Origin: Burkholderia pyrrocinia
GTDB taxonomy: Bacteria; Pseudomonadota; Gammaproteobacteria; Burkholderiales; Burkholderiaceae
Assembly: GCF_003330765.1 (NCBI RefSeq)
Contig: NZ_CP024902.1
Location: forward strand, 2,480,001-2,544,000
Reading direction: 5' to 3'
DNA: 64,000 nt
Position numbers and translations under genes: made by a program. Below are positions 35,170 to 43,919 of the stretch, piece by piece (positions within the stretch are counted from its first letter, which is position 1; the number at the start of each line of letters is the position of its first letter). The notes under the pieces are model-generated. The model saw nothing but the letters and a program-made list of their open reading frames with translations. It ran no database searches and had not been told where the DNA came from.

Positions 35170-35302
35170 GGAGAATCGGCGGGAAAGCGATGAGATGCCC
35201 GGGAAGATAGCAGACTCGCGCCGGCGCGCGCGAAATGGCGTGACGCAGCGCGACCCGCGCAGCGAACGCGCGCGCCGAAGCGCGCGGGTTCGTACCGCTC
35301 GC

Positions 35303-36169
35303 TCAGCGCTGCGGCCGAGCCGCCAGCGCCGCCGGCAGCACGACGTTCATCAGATGGTCGGCGCGCGACAGCAGATCGGTCACGCGCTCGTCGAGCCCGC
35401 GCAGTTGCGCGGGTTGCATCCGGATCTGCTGGACGGCCTGCCCGACGATGTTGCGGCGGTCGAACAGCGTGCGCTCGACGCCCGCGTCGTCCGGCACGCG
35501 CACGACGTCCGACACCGCGCTCAGCGCCGCGAGCACGACCACGAGGTTTTCTTCCGCATGGCGGACCTTCGCGGCGAGCTCCTCGGTGCGGCGCGGGAAG
35601 AAGCCGAGCGACTGCTTGAGCGCCCCAAGCGCCGCGCGGTAATCGACATGGCCCGACGCCGCGCCGAACCAGCGTTCGAACATGCCTGCCTTGCGCGTCG
35701 CCTGCGCGAGCATCCCGGCCATCATGTCGGCCGCGCCGAGTTCGTTGAATTCGCGCGTCGTCGCCGCGACGGCTTCGACGAGGTTGCCCGCCGCCTCCAG
35801 CGCGCCGTCGCCGATCGTCGCGACCGTCGCGAGCTTGAGCGGCACCAGTTGCCGGATGTGCCGCTCGATGCGCGGCGCGTAGTCGGGATAGAGATTCGGG
35901 AAGCTGGCCTGCGCGGCGCGGAAGCACGATTCGAGCTGCGGGTGATTCGATTCGCCGAACAGCGCGCGGCCGACCGCATCGGCAGGCGCCGCGCGCACGG
36001 CCTTGTCGGGCGCCGGCCCCAAGTCGAGCGCCTGCGGCGCCGGCCGGTCGGGCGCACGCGCGGCCGGCGCACCGGCCGCGGGCGGTGCATCGAACGCAAG
36101 ACGCCCGGGCGTGCGCTCGGGCGTCGTATCGAACTCGAGCCGCTTCGGCTCGTCGGACGGATTCGTCAT
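35303..36169 (-). CDS. Helical protein of unknown function in the Ter-type operon
   Basis: 288 residues. The first 75 are low-complexity and Pro/Ala-rich (APAARAPDRPAPQALDLGPAPD), followed by an alpha-helical domain (ADMMAGMLAQATRKAGMFERWF, YRAALGALKQSLGFFPRRTEELAAKVRHAEENLVVVLAALS). No enzymatic motif or membrane segment is seen. It is the last gene of the TelA-VWA-DUF475-TerD operon, 54 bases after terD. It might be an adaptor for the metal/stress complex, analogous to the helical TelA protein upstream. The role is unknown. Confidence 0.7.
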   Translation of the reverse strand: MTNPSDEPKRLEFDTTPERTPGRLAFDAPPAAGAPAARAPDRPAPQALDLGPAPDKAVRAAPADAVGRALFGESNHPQLESCFRAAQASFPNLYPDYAPRIERHIRQLVPLKLATVATIGDGALEAAGNLVEAVAATTREFNELGAADMMAGMLAQATRKAGMFERWFGAASGHVDYRAALGALKQSLGFFPRRTEELAAKVRHAEENLVVVLAALSAVSDVVRVPDDAGVERTLFDRRNIVGQAVQQIRMQPAQLRGLDERVTDLLSRADHLMNVVLPAALAARPQR

Positions 36170-36223
36170 CGCTGCATCCTGCCCGGCGCGGCGGCTTCCC
36201 GCACGCCGCCGGGCTGCCGCCAG

Positions 36224-36880
36224 TCAGACCGCGCCGCCGTACGCGCGCACGAAGTCGCCCAGGCCGCGGTTGTAGCCGGCGCCGACCGCCTTGAACATGA
36301 AATGGCCGTCGCGGCGATAGAAGCTGCCGACCTGCACCGACGTCTCCATCGAGAAGTCTTCCTCCAGCGCGTACTTCGCGATCACCGCGCCCGACACCTC
36401 GTCGGCGATCTGGATGTAGCTGTTGCGAACCTGCCCGAAGTTCTGACGGCGCGCTTCGGCCTGGTCGATCGTCACGACCACCGAGATTTCCTCGACGTCG
36501 GCCGCGAGCTTCGTCATGTCGATGAAGATCACTTCGTCGTCGCCGTCGCCGCTGCCCGTGCGGTTGTCGCCGCTATGCACGACGCCCATGCACTTCGACG
36601 CCGGCATCCCGCGCTTCGGGAAATCGTCGCCCGGCTGGATGAAGGTTTCCTTGCGCTCCATCGTGCGGATTTCGCTGTTGTAGAACACGAAGTGCTGATC
36701 CGAGATCAGCTTCGGATTGCCCTGCGCGTCGTACTTGCACAGGAACACCGACACGTCGAGATCGAAATCCGTGCCCGTGTCCGTTGCGTTCGCGTCCCAA
36801 CCGAGACCGATGCGGAATTTCTGCGTGCCGGGCGCTTCCTTCGACAGGTTGACGCGACCGCCTTTCGACAAATTGATCAT
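36224..36880 (-). CDS. terD: TerD family protein
   Basis: 218-residue TerD-domain protein, cytoplasmic calcium-binding beta-sandwich of the tellurite/chemical stress system. The Ca2+ site signatures are DFDLDVSVFL (about 39-48) and SGDNRTGSGDGDDEVIFID (about 103-121). Members are linked to tellurite, phage and peroxide tolerance, though the mechanism is unclear. It lies 100 bases downstream of the DUF475/TerC-like gene and upstream of the helical unknown. The symbol is for the family; I cannot separate TerD from TerZ/TerX. Confidence 0.9.
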   Translation of the reverse strand: MINLSKGGRVNLSKEAPGTQKFRIGLGWDANATDTGTDFDLDVSVFLCKYDAQGNPKLISDQHFVFYNSEIRTMERKETFIQPGDDFPKRGMPASKCMGVVHSGDNRTGSGDGDDEVIFIDMTKLAADVEEISVVVTIDQAEARRQNFGQVRNSYIQIADEVSGAVIAKYALEEDFSMETSVQVGSFYRRDGHFMFKAVGAGYNRGLGDFVRAYGGAV

Positions 36881-36980
36881 CTGAACCTCTTCTGCTGGAA
36901 CCGCCGTTGCGCCGGCGGCAATGCCGGGCCGCCCTGCGCGGCCCCTCGTTGATGGTTTCCGTGCCGCGCGTGACTCGCGG

Positions 36981-37997
36981 TTACTCGCTCGCCACCGCGG
37001 TCCGGTCTTCCTTGCGTTGCACGACGATCGACGACCACACGGCTGCGGCGATCATCGCTGCGCCGATCAGGCCCGTGACAACCTCGGGCACGTCGAATTT
37101 CACGCCGAGGAACATGATCGTTGCAAGCGCACCGATCGCCCAGAACGCGCCGTGTTCGAGATAGCGGTACTGCGCGAGCGTGCCCTTCTTCAGCAGCACG
37201 AGCGTCATCTCCCGGATATAGGCCGCGCCGACGCCAAGGCCGAGCGCGATCAGGAAGATGTTGTTAGACAGTGCGAACGCGCCGATCACGCCGTCGAAGC
37301 TGAACGACGAATCGAGCACTTCGAGATACATGAAACCCGCGACGCCTTCGCGCACCACGCGCGTGCCCGTCTCCCCGCCGCCGACCAGGTCGCCCACGCC
37401 GTGCGCGATCACGAAGCCGATCACGCCGAACGCGCCCGCGAGCAGGAAGCTGACCTGCTCGGCCGCCGGCACGTAGAACGACGCGACGATCACGATCGCG
37501 AGCGTCAGCGCCACTTCCAGCGCCGTGATGCGGCCGAGATGGCGCATCGGGCCTTCGAGGAAGCCGATCCAGTGCTCGTCCTTCTCGGTGTCGAGCATGA
37601 ACTTGAAGAACACCATCAGCAGGAACGCGCCGCCGAACGCGGACACCTCGTGATGCGCGGACGTCAGCACCGCCGCGTATTTCTCGGGCGACTCGACCGC
37701 GAGCGTCAGCGCGTCCCACAGGCCGATGTGGCCGATCACCGCGACGATCAGCAGCGGGAACACCAGCCGCATGCCGAACACCGCGACCGGCAGGCCGAAC
37801 ACCATGAAGCGGTTGCGCCACTTCTCCGACCAGTTCTTGAGCACCGATGCATTGACGACCGCGTTGTCGAGCGACAGCGAAATTTCGAGCACACACAGGA
37901 CAGCGACGATCAGCATGTCCTTCACGCCGCCGAGGAGATAGGCCGCGACCAGCGCGAGCACCGTGAGCGACAGCGGGATCTTGAAGTCTTTCAACAT
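36981..37997 (-). CDS. DUF475 / TerC-like integral membrane protein
   Basis: 338-residue polytopic membrane protein of the TerC superfamily (DUF475). The acidic helix motif ISLSLDNAVVNASVLKNW (about 40) and LDSSFSFDGVIGAFALSNN (about 235) give the paired Asp/Asn residues typical of TerC-like metal-transport proteins. Likely exports or handles a metal ion such as Mn2+ or Ca2+ for the TerD complex. It lies between the VWA and terD genes. Confidence 0.85.
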   Translation of the reverse strand: MLKDFKIPLSLTVLALVAAYLLGGVKDMLIVAVLCVLEISLSLDNAVVNASVLKNWSEKWRNRFMVFGLPVAVFGMRLVFPLLIVAVIGHIGLWDALTLAVESPEKYAAVLTSAHHEVSAFGGAFLLMVFFKFMLDTEKDEHWIGFLEGPMRHLGRITALEVALTLAIVIVASFYVPAAEQVSFLLAGAFGVIGFVIAHGVGDLVGGGETGTRVVREGVAGFMYLEVLDSSFSFDGVIGAFALSNNIFLIALGLGVGAAYIREMTLVLLKKGTLAQYRYLEHGAFWAIGALATIMFLGVKFDVPEVVTGLIGAAMIAAAVWSSIVVQRKEDRTAVASE

Positions 37998-38042
37998 GAT
38001 GGGGGTAATCGAGTTCGGGATAAAAAGGCTTGCAGGCCGCGC

Positions 38043-38789
38043 CTACTTCGCGCGCACCCAGTCGCAGAATTCCTGCGTGATCAGCTGTTCGTAGATCTGT
38101 TCGTCGCTGACGTCGAGCGATTCGAGATGCAGGAAGCCGACGTTCGGCATCTCGTCCGCGATTTCCGCGAGGAAGCCGAATTCGCTCGGATCGCCGACAC
38201 CGACGAGCGACCAGTACAGCGGGAAGTGCTGCGACTCGGCCAGCAGCTGGCGCACGCGCTTGCGGTCGTTCTTCGGGTTCTGGCCGTCGGTCACGAACAG
38301 CACCCAAGCGGGCAGATGGCCGTTCACCGGCGCGGATGCGGCCGGCGCGGGCGCTTCGTCCGCGCCGCCGAACAGCCGGCTCAGGAAGCCGCGCTTCTCT
38401 TCGCGCTTCGGGTCCGGCTCCGGCGCGCGGAAGAAGAAATCGACGATGTCGTTCATCACCGGCGCGTACTGCGTGCCGCCCCACTTGTCGATCCGCGCGT
38501 TGAGCACATGATCGGAAATGTACGAGCCGTAGTTGTCCGGCGTCGCGGTCGGCAGGCGGTCGTAGCCTTCGGTGAAGGTCCACGTGTCGACTTCGCCGTT
38601 GTCGTCGAACTTCAGTGCGATGCCGAGGATCCGGTCGTGCGTCTCCTGGATCACGCCCGACTGGTAAAGCGGCTTCGCGGAGCCCGAGATGTCGAGCGCC
38701 GCGCCGACGCGCACGACGGGCGGCTTCAGGATCTGGCGTTTTTCGAGGACGATCGCGACCTTCGCCGCGCGTTTCTCAAGCGTAATCAT
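38043..38789 (-). CDS. VWA-domain protein of the Ter stress system (TerF-like)
   Basis: 248-residue von Willebrand factor A protein with the MIDAS metal site: VRVGAALDISGSAKPLYQ (DxSxS, about 26-43), the Thr in KWGGTQYAPVM, and the late VLFVTDGQNPKND. A Pro/Ala-rich linker (FGGADEAPAPAASAPV) divides the domain. VWA proteins act as metal-dependent scaffolds for TerD and TelA partners in such clusters. The start is the ATG at 38787-38789, so the longer open frame upstream into telA is not used. Tightly linked: 20 bases after telA. Confidence 0.85.
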   Translation of the reverse strand: MITLEKRAAKVAIVLEKRQILKPPVVRVGAALDISGSAKPLYQSGVIQETHDRILGIALKFDDNGEVDTWTFTEGYDRLPTATPDNYGSYISDHVLNARIDKWGGTQYAPVMNDIVDFFFRAPEPDPKREEKRGFLSRLFGGADEAPAPAASAPVNGHLPAWVLFVTDGQNPKNDRKRVRQLLAESQHFPLYWSLVGVGDPSEFGFLAEIADEMPNVGFLHLESLDVSDEQIYEQLITQEFCDWVRAK

Positions 38790-38809
38790 GCGGTGTTCTC
38801 TCAGTTCTC

Positions 38810-39898
38810 TTAGTTGTGCTTCGGAGCGAATCGGGTGATCAGGTCCTGTTCGAGCTGGCGCAGGCGCGGCGCGTCCTGCTCGCGCTGGCGCTTGCCGTCG
38901 GCGATGATCTGCGTGACGTCGTCGAACGCGCCGAACAGCTGCTGCTGCGCGTATTCGAATGTGTCGGTCGAGATCACCGGACGCTGGCCGAGCTTCGCGA
39001 CTTCCTGCGCGTTCTGGCGATTCAGGTCGGCCTGCGCGCGGATCGCTTCGTCGGCCGCGTCGTACGTCGCGTTCGCGAGCGCCGCCGCGCGCTTCGTGCT
39101 GAGCTGCTCGAGGTAGAGCGCGAACGCGTTGGTCCACGCGGGGATCAGCACCGTCTTGATCGTCATGAACTTCGACGTCAGCGTGCGCTTCTGGTCCTGC
39201 TCCATCCGGATCTGCGGGGCCAGCTGCTTCGACATCAGCATCGCGCGATCGAGGTCGTCGAGCTTGCTTTCGAGCGCATCGACCTTGCGCTTCACGTCGA
39301 GCAGGCGTTGCGCGCCGAATGCGTCGTCGGCCTGTTGCTGGCCGGCCGCGAGATGCGCGCGCAGCGTCGCGAGCGCCGTTTCGCCGTGCGCCTTCGACTG
39401 CGCAAGTTCCTGGTGCAACGCGTAGTTGTCGTTGTACATCCGCTCGAGCTCGTCGATGCCGGCCTTCTGGCGCTGCGCATGGTTCTCGAGTTCGACGACG
39501 AGCGTGTCCATCCGCTTGCTCACCGACTCGTATTGCGACAGCAGCTTCTCCCTGGTCGAGCGGAACAGCCGCGTGACCTGCGTGAGCAGCCCGCCCTTGT
39601 CGGCGCCGCGCGGGTCGAGCCCCTTCGCGGTCGCGATCAGTTCGTTGAGCTTGTCGCCGAACTGGTCGGCATCCGACGCGCGGACGCTCGCGAGAATCTG
39701 CTGGGAGAAGGCGGCGATCCGCGTACCCTGCGTCGCGCCGAGCTGGTCGATCTCGTCGACGGTGATCAGGCGCGCGTGCTCCGTCGGCTGCGCTGCCGGC
39801 ACGACGGCGACGGCAGGCACTGCGACGGGTGACAAAGACGGGGTGGAAGGACGATCGCTGACCGCATCGGATTTCTTGTCGTCGAATAGCGGCTTCAT
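38810..39898 (-). CDS. telA: TelA-family toxic anion resistance protein
   Basis: 362-residue TelA (KlaA) protein, implicated in tolerance to tellurite and other toxic anions. Largely alpha-helical with predicted coiled coils (KVDALESKLDDLDRAMLMSKQLAPQIRMEQDQKR). An N-terminal 45-residue disordered Ala/Pro part precedes. It is the first gene of the five-gene Ter operon and probably sets its promoter; the upstream region 39899-40252 holds AT-rich inverted repeats. The mechanism of TelA is unknown. Confidence 0.88.
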   Translation of the reverse strand: MKPLFDDKKSDAVSDRPSTPSLSPVAVPAVAVVPAAQPTEHARLITVDEIDQLGATQGTRIAAFSQQILASVRASDADQFGDKLNELIATAKGLDPRGADKGGLLTQVTRLFRSTREKLLSQYESVSKRMDTLVVELENHAQRQKAGIDELERMYNDNYALHQELAQSKAHGETALATLRAHLAAGQQQADDAFGAQRLLDVKRKVDALESKLDDLDRAMLMSKQLAPQIRMEQDQKRTLTSKFMTIKTVLIPAWTNAFALYLEQLSTKRAAALANATYDAADEAIRAQADLNRQNAQEVAKLGQRPVISTDTFEYAQQQLFGAFDDVTQIIADGKRQREQDAPRLRQLEQDLITRFAPKHN

Positions 39899-40252
39899 GT
39901 GGCTACCACGTTTCCTTTTCTGCTTTTTGCTACGTGTTGTCGTGCGCGCGAGGCGCGCATCCGCGGTTGCCGTCGTGCTCTCTCACGGGCGGCAGACGGA
40001 CAATAAATGGCGACGGTGCGGTGCGTCAAGGGAATGAATTCTTTCAATTTCCATTCATTTTGTAATGAAGTGCGCGGACGCACCGCTCGACCGCCGCCAC
40101 TCCTGCCGCCATGCGCGTTAGCCACGCAAGATTCGGGCACATTCAAGCTTACATGTCTGATCAATACGAAAGAAAAATGAAATCCCCGGTTTTTTGCGGA
40201 TTTCAGACAGCGCGTGTGCGCGGACGAAGCACTCGCGAGCGTCGATCGCGCG
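39899..40252 (-). promoter_or_regulatory. Promoter region of the telA operon, AT-rich with repeated AATGAA motifs
   Basis: This 350-base gap holds an AT-rich patch (40030-40070) with the inverted repeat AATGAAT (40033-40039) / ATTCATT (40053-40059) and a third AATGAA at 40064-40069. On the minus strand a TTGACG (-35 like) follows, with TATTGT downstream, but the spacing is not ideal. The terminator of the upstream gene lies at 40179-40204. No gene is seen. Confidence 0.4.
40171..40204 (-). terminator. Probable terminator after the unknown gene at 40253
   Basis: On the minus strand, GAAATCC (40204-40198) pairs with GGATTTC (40185-40179) around a 12-base loop and is followed by a T-rich run, ATTTTTCTTT. 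The stem is only 7 bp, so moderate confidence. Confidence 0.5.
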
Positions 40253-40669
40253 TTACCGACCCTGCACGTGATTCATGCCGAGCCGAGGCAGGATGAACGG
40301 CACGGATAGGTCACGAATCGTGAAATCCCATCGTCCGTCGATATCCACGAACGTCGCGCTGAAATGCCGGTCGTCGGCCCACGTGATGACGTCCAGATGG
40401 CACGACGCATACATCGCGCCGACCGTGCGTTGCGCGCGCACCTTCAGCGGATCCTTCGACACAAGCGTGAACGTGACGGCTTCCTCGAACGGGCAGTCAT
40501 AGTCGGTGACGAGCAGATACGCTGCCGGCGTCTCGAACTGGCGAAGCAGCACGTAGCCGGAAACGGCGAGACCGGAACGCACGCCGCCCACGAGCACATG
40601 CGTGCGTGACGGCCACGATTCATACGGACCGTCGTGCGTCTCGAGCGTAAAGCGATCGACCGGCTTCAT
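40253..40669 (-). CDS. Unknown protein (138 aa)
   Basis: 138-residue protein with mixed alpha/beta pattern: VLVGGVRSGLAVSGYVLLRQFETPAAYLLVTDYDCPFEEAVTFTLVS, then HLDVITWADDRHFSATFVDIDGRWDFTIRDL. No membrane segment, signal peptide or catalytic motif. I do not recognise the family. It lies 45 bases after the LysE-type gene on the same strand, so they may share a transcript. A candidate terminator follows. Confidence 0.6.
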   Translation of the reverse strand: MKPVDRFTLETHDGPYESWPSRTHVLVGGVRSGLAVSGYVLLRQFETPAAYLLVTDYDCPFEEAVTFTLVSKDPLKVRAQRTVGAMYASCHLDVITWADDRHFSATFVDIDGRWDFTIRDLSVPFILPRLGMNHVQGR

Positions 40670-40714
40670 CGCCGCGCCGGCTTCAGCGTGCCGATATCCC
40701 GTTGCATCGCCGCT

Positions 40715-41344
40715 TCAGTTCGCGGCCTTGCGATACAGCGCGACATACCCCGCAAGCATCAGCAGCAGCGACCCGCTGACCCGGTTCAGCCACTTCTCCC
40801 CGGCCGCTTTCCATACCCGCACCGAATGCACGCCGAGCAGCGCGTAGCCGGTCATCCCGATGACGTCGATCGCGACGATCGTCGCCGCGAGGATCGCGTA
40901 TTGCGGCGCGATCGCATGCGACCGGTCGACGAACTGCGGCAGCAGCGCGGACATGAACAGGTAGTACTTCGGGTTGCTCATCGCGACGAAAAAGCTCTTC
41001 AGGAAGGCGGTCCTGCGATCGGGCGTCGGGGGCTCGAGTTCCTGGGCAACCGTGGATCGACCGCTCGACATCAGCATCCGGATGCCCACGTACGCGAGCC
41101 ACGCCGCACCGAGCAGCTTCAGCGTCACGAACGCCGTTTCCGACGCGTCGAGGAGCACGCCGAGGCCGAACCCGACCAGCGCGACGAGCACGATGTCGGC
41201 CGTGACGGCGCCGAGCATGCCGACCATCGCGTGACGCAATCCGTACCGCGAACCGTTGCTCATCGCGAGCAACACCGTCGGGCCGGGCGTCGCGACGCCG
41301 ACGGACAGGATCAGGGCAAATGCGAGCAAGGCGGAGAGCGACAT
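40715..41344 (-). CDS. LysE/RhtB-family exporter
   Basis: 209-residue inner-membrane protein with about six hydrophobic helices. The LysE/RhtB signature is the N-terminal ALILSVGVATPGPTVLLAMSNGSRYGLRHA, followed by KSFFVAMSNPKYYLFMSALLPQFVD. Members export amino acids or homoserine lactone-like compounds by proton antiport; the substrate is unknown. The start is the ATG at 41342-41344 with AAGGAA upstream; the longer frame upstream is not used. Confidence 0.88.
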   Translation of the reverse strand: MSLSALLAFALILSVGVATPGPTVLLAMSNGSRYGLRHAMVGMLGAVTADIVLVALVGFGLGVLLDASETAFVTLKLLGAAWLAYVGIRMLMSSGRSTVAQELEPPTPDRRTAFLKSFFVAMSNPKYYLFMSALLPQFVDRSHAIAPQYAILAATIVAIDVIGMTGYALLGVHSVRVWKAAGEKWLNRVSGSLLLMLAGYVALYRKAAN

Positions 41345-41719
41345 GGCGTGGCGTTCCTTCTGAAGAGGGCCGTGCGAACGGATGGCATCGTCGTCACCGG
41401 CCACTCGGGCCGCAACCGTCGCGCCCGATTTGTTGCGACGAATACGAACGGCCAATGATCGCACGGTCATCCCGATGCTCGTTGGGCGGCTGTGCGACGT
41501 CGATCTTGCATGGCGAACCGTGGAAAGGCGTGCCGCAGATCGCGGGCGCCGAAGACGACGTTCCGTGCAACCGTGCGTAACGTCGCAAACAAATCGTGCG
41601 GGTCGTCGACAATCGGCGGGTATCTGACGCAGGTGTGGTTGTCGATGACGACGGATTTCTGAAGGGCGTGGAAGGGAGTGGCGGGCCGCGGCCAGAGTTT
41701 GCTATACTCTCGGACTTCC
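41345..41719. other. 375-base gap between the LysE gene and the tRNA; nothing convincing
   Basis: No protein-coding or RNA gene is supported. A -10-like TATACT sits at 41703-41708, 11 bases before the tRNA, and is its likely promoter; no clear -35 is present. The minus-strand open frame that reads through the tRNA is a known annotation artefact. Confidence 0.5.
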
Positions 41720-41809
41720 GGAGAGATGGATGAGTGGTTTAAGTCGCACGCCTGGAAAGCGTGTATAGGTGTAAGCCTATCGGGGGTTCGAATCCCCCTC
41801 TCTCCGCCA
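41720..41809 (+). tRNA. serX: tRNA-Ser (anticodon GGA)
   Basis: 90 nt including an encoded CCA. The acceptor stem GGAGAGA pairs with TCTCTCC. The anticodon loop CTGGAAA puts GGA at 41754-41756, reading UCC/UCU serine codons. A long variable arm (TATAGG / CCTATC) and the T loop GTTCGAATC are typical of tRNA-Ser. It is followed by a strong terminator, and no integrase is next to it. Confidence 0.97.
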
Positions 41810-41818
41810 GAATGCATG

Positions 41819-41858
41819 AAGCCCCTTGATTTCTCGATGAATCAAGGGGCTTTTCTTT
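41819..41858 (+). terminator. Rho-independent terminator after tRNA-Ser
   Basis: A 13-bp stem (41819-41831 with 41840-41852), followed by TTTTCTTTT. It is 9 bases past the tRNA CCA. It also faces the convergent symporter gene and may end that transcript from the other side. Confidence 0.9.
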
Positions 41859-41900
41859 TGGACCCGCCGGCCCGCCCCACATCCGTCCGCCCCCCCGCCC

Positions 41901-43916
41901 TCACGGATGCCGAATGTAATCCACCAACGCCCGCGTATACTCATCCGGCGGCCGATCGCACAGACTCACCACAATCGCCACCACAAACCCCGCCGGCACA
42001 CCAAACACACCCGAACTGATCGGCTCGATCCCGAACCACGTGCGTCCCGCGAAGCCCGTCAATTGCGTGAAGTACGGATAGGTCGACACGATGTAGTACA
42101 CGCACACCGCGAGCCCCGTCACCATCCCGGCAATCGCGCCGCGCGTCGTCGTACGCTTCCAGAACACCCCGAGCACAAGTACCGGAAAGAAGCTCGATGC
42201 CGCGAGCGAGAACGCCGCGCCGACGAGAAACAGGATCTTCCCCGTACTGAGCGACGCGACATACGACGCGAACAGCGCGACACCGAGCAGCAGCACCTTC
42301 GAGATCGTCACGCGCCGCTGGCTCGATGCCTCGGGTGCGACCATGCAGTAATAGACGTCGTGCGACAGCGCATTCGCGATCGTCAGTAGCAACCCGTCCG
42401 CGGTCGACAGCGCCGCGGCAAGCGCACCGGCCGCGATCAGTCCCGACACGACATACGGCAGCCCCGCGATCTCCGGCGCGGCCAGCACGACCATGTCCGG
42501 CTGCATCTGGATTTCCGACCAGTGCACGATGCCGTCGCGAATCACCTCGACCACGCTGATCAGGTCGGGCTCGAAGTGATGCCACTGCGTGACCCACGCC
42601 GGCAATTCGGCGAACGGCCGCCCGACGAGGTTCGCGAGGATCTCGTACTTGATCAGCACCGCGAGCACCGGCACGCTCAGGTAGAACAGCGCGATGAAGA
42701 ACAGCGTCCAGCCGACCGAGCGTCGTGCCGACGCGACCGACGTCGTCGTGTTGTAGCGCGTCAGGATGTGCGGCAGGCTCGCGGTGCCGATCGACAGGCA
42801 CAGCAGCAGCGCAAGGAAATTCCGCTCGCGCGGCTTGCGTTCGTCGTCGCTCGCGGCGGGAAACGGCTCGTGCATCGGCACGGGCGGCTCGGCTCGGGCA
42901 AGCAGATCGTCGCGCGCCTGCGTCCACGCGACGCGCGCCGCCGCCGGATCGCGCGGGAAGTCGGCCAGTTCGCGCTCGCGCTGGCTGATCTCGCGCAGCG
43001 GCCCGTTGTGGCGCCGCAGGTCGGCAAGCTGGTCGACGAGATGCCTGCGTGCGTCCGCATAGGACGCCGGCAGCCGGTCGAGCTGCGTCTGGATGTCCGC
43101 GGCCTGTCGGCGGTACGCGTCGCGCACCTGCTGCTCCCCGGTCGCATCGCGCACCTGCGCCTCGCGCGCCGCGACACGCTCCATCAGCTTGCCGTAATTG
43201 AACTGCGGCACGGGGCCGAGCCCGTTCTTCATCGCAATCAGCGACACCGGAATCAGGATCGCGCTGATCAGGATGATGTACTGCGCGACCTGCGTCCACG
43301 TGACTGCGCGCATCCCGCCGAGAAACGAGCACACGAGAATGCCCGCGAGCCCGCAGAAGATCCCGATCGCAAAATCGACGCCGATGAAGCGCGTCGCGAT
43401 CAAACCGATCCCCTGGATCTGCGCGACCAGATACACGAACGAACACAGGATCGCCGCACCGGCCGCCAGCGCACGTACGGCGGTGCTCGAAAAGCGTGTG
43501 CCGAGAAAATCGGGAATCGTGTAGCGCGCGAGCTTGCGCACGTAAGGCGCGAGCAGGAAGGCGACGAGGCAGAACCCGCCCGTCCAGCCCATCACGTATG
43601 CAAGCGCGTCGTAGCCGGTTGAGTAAAGCGATCCGGCAAGGCCGATGAACGACGCGGCCGACAGCCAGTCGGCCGCCGTCGCCATCCCGTTGAACGCGGA
43701 CGGCACGCGCCGCCCGGCCACGTAGTACTCGACGAGATCGGACGTGCGCGACAGCAGCCCGATCACCGCATACACGGCGATCGGCACGAACAGGAACACG
43801 TAGCCGATCCAGACGCCGGAGCCGGTCGCGCGCTCGATCCGCCACATCAGCAGCACGAACCCGAGAAAACCCAGCGTGTAGAGCGCGTACGCGCGAATCA
43901 GTCGATGCGTCAGCAT
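41901..43916 (-). CDS. Sodium:solute symporter, large subunit (VC_2705-like, with extra internal domain)
   Basis: 671-residue SSS-family carrier of the acetate/lactate-type group that pairs with a DUF4212 small subunit. Transmembrane helices surround the sodium-site region (DLVEYYVAGRRVPSAFNGMATAADWLSAASFIGLAG). It differs from ActP by an inserted soluble segment of about 120 residues (from about residue 236: ERVAAREAQVRDATGEQQVRD, RDDLLARAEPP) with coiled-coil character. It lies 3 bases after the small-subunit gene. Substrate probably a short carboxylate, given the neighbouring acs gene. Confidence 0.85.
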   Translation of the reverse strand: MLTHRLIRAYALYTLGFLGFVLLMWRIERATGSGVWIGYVFLFVPIAVYAVIGLLSRTSDLVEYYVAGRRVPSAFNGMATAADWLSAASFIGLAGSLYSTGYDALAYVMGWTGGFCLVAFLLAPYVRKLARYTIPDFLGTRFSSTAVRALAAGAAILCSFVYLVAQIQGIGLIATRFIGVDFAIGIFCGLAGILVCSFLGGMRAVTWTQVAQYIILISAILIPVSLIAMKNGLGPVPQFNYGKLMERVAAREAQVRDATGEQQVRDAYRRQAADIQTQLDRLPASYADARRHLVDQLADLRRHNGPLREISQRERELADFPRDPAAARVAWTQARDDLLARAEPPVPMHEPFPAASDDERKPRERNFLALLLCLSIGTASLPHILTRYNTTTSVASARRSVGWTLFFIALFYLSVPVLAVLIKYEILANLVGRPFAELPAWVTQWHHFEPDLISVVEVIRDGIVHWSEIQMQPDMVVLAAPEIAGLPYVVSGLIAAGALAAALSTADGLLLTIANALSHDVYYCMVAPEASSQRRVTISKVLLLGVALFASYVASLSTGKILFLVGAAFSLAASSFFPVLVLGVFWKRTTTRGAIAGMVTGLAVCVYYIVSTYPYFTQLTGFAGRTWFGIEPISSGVFGVPAGFVVAIVVSLCDRPPDEYTRALVDYIRHP

Positions 43917-43919
43917 GAA

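Noticed and set aside
41467..41817. Minus-strand open frame beginning MHSGGERGIRTPDRLTP
   Set aside because: This is the antisense of tRNA-Ser, a widely copied false protein prediction. The tRNA structure explains the sequence.
41720..41860. tRNA-Ser as an attachment site for a genomic island
   Set aside because: No integrase, no direct repeat of the tRNA 3' end nearby, and ordinary core genes follow.
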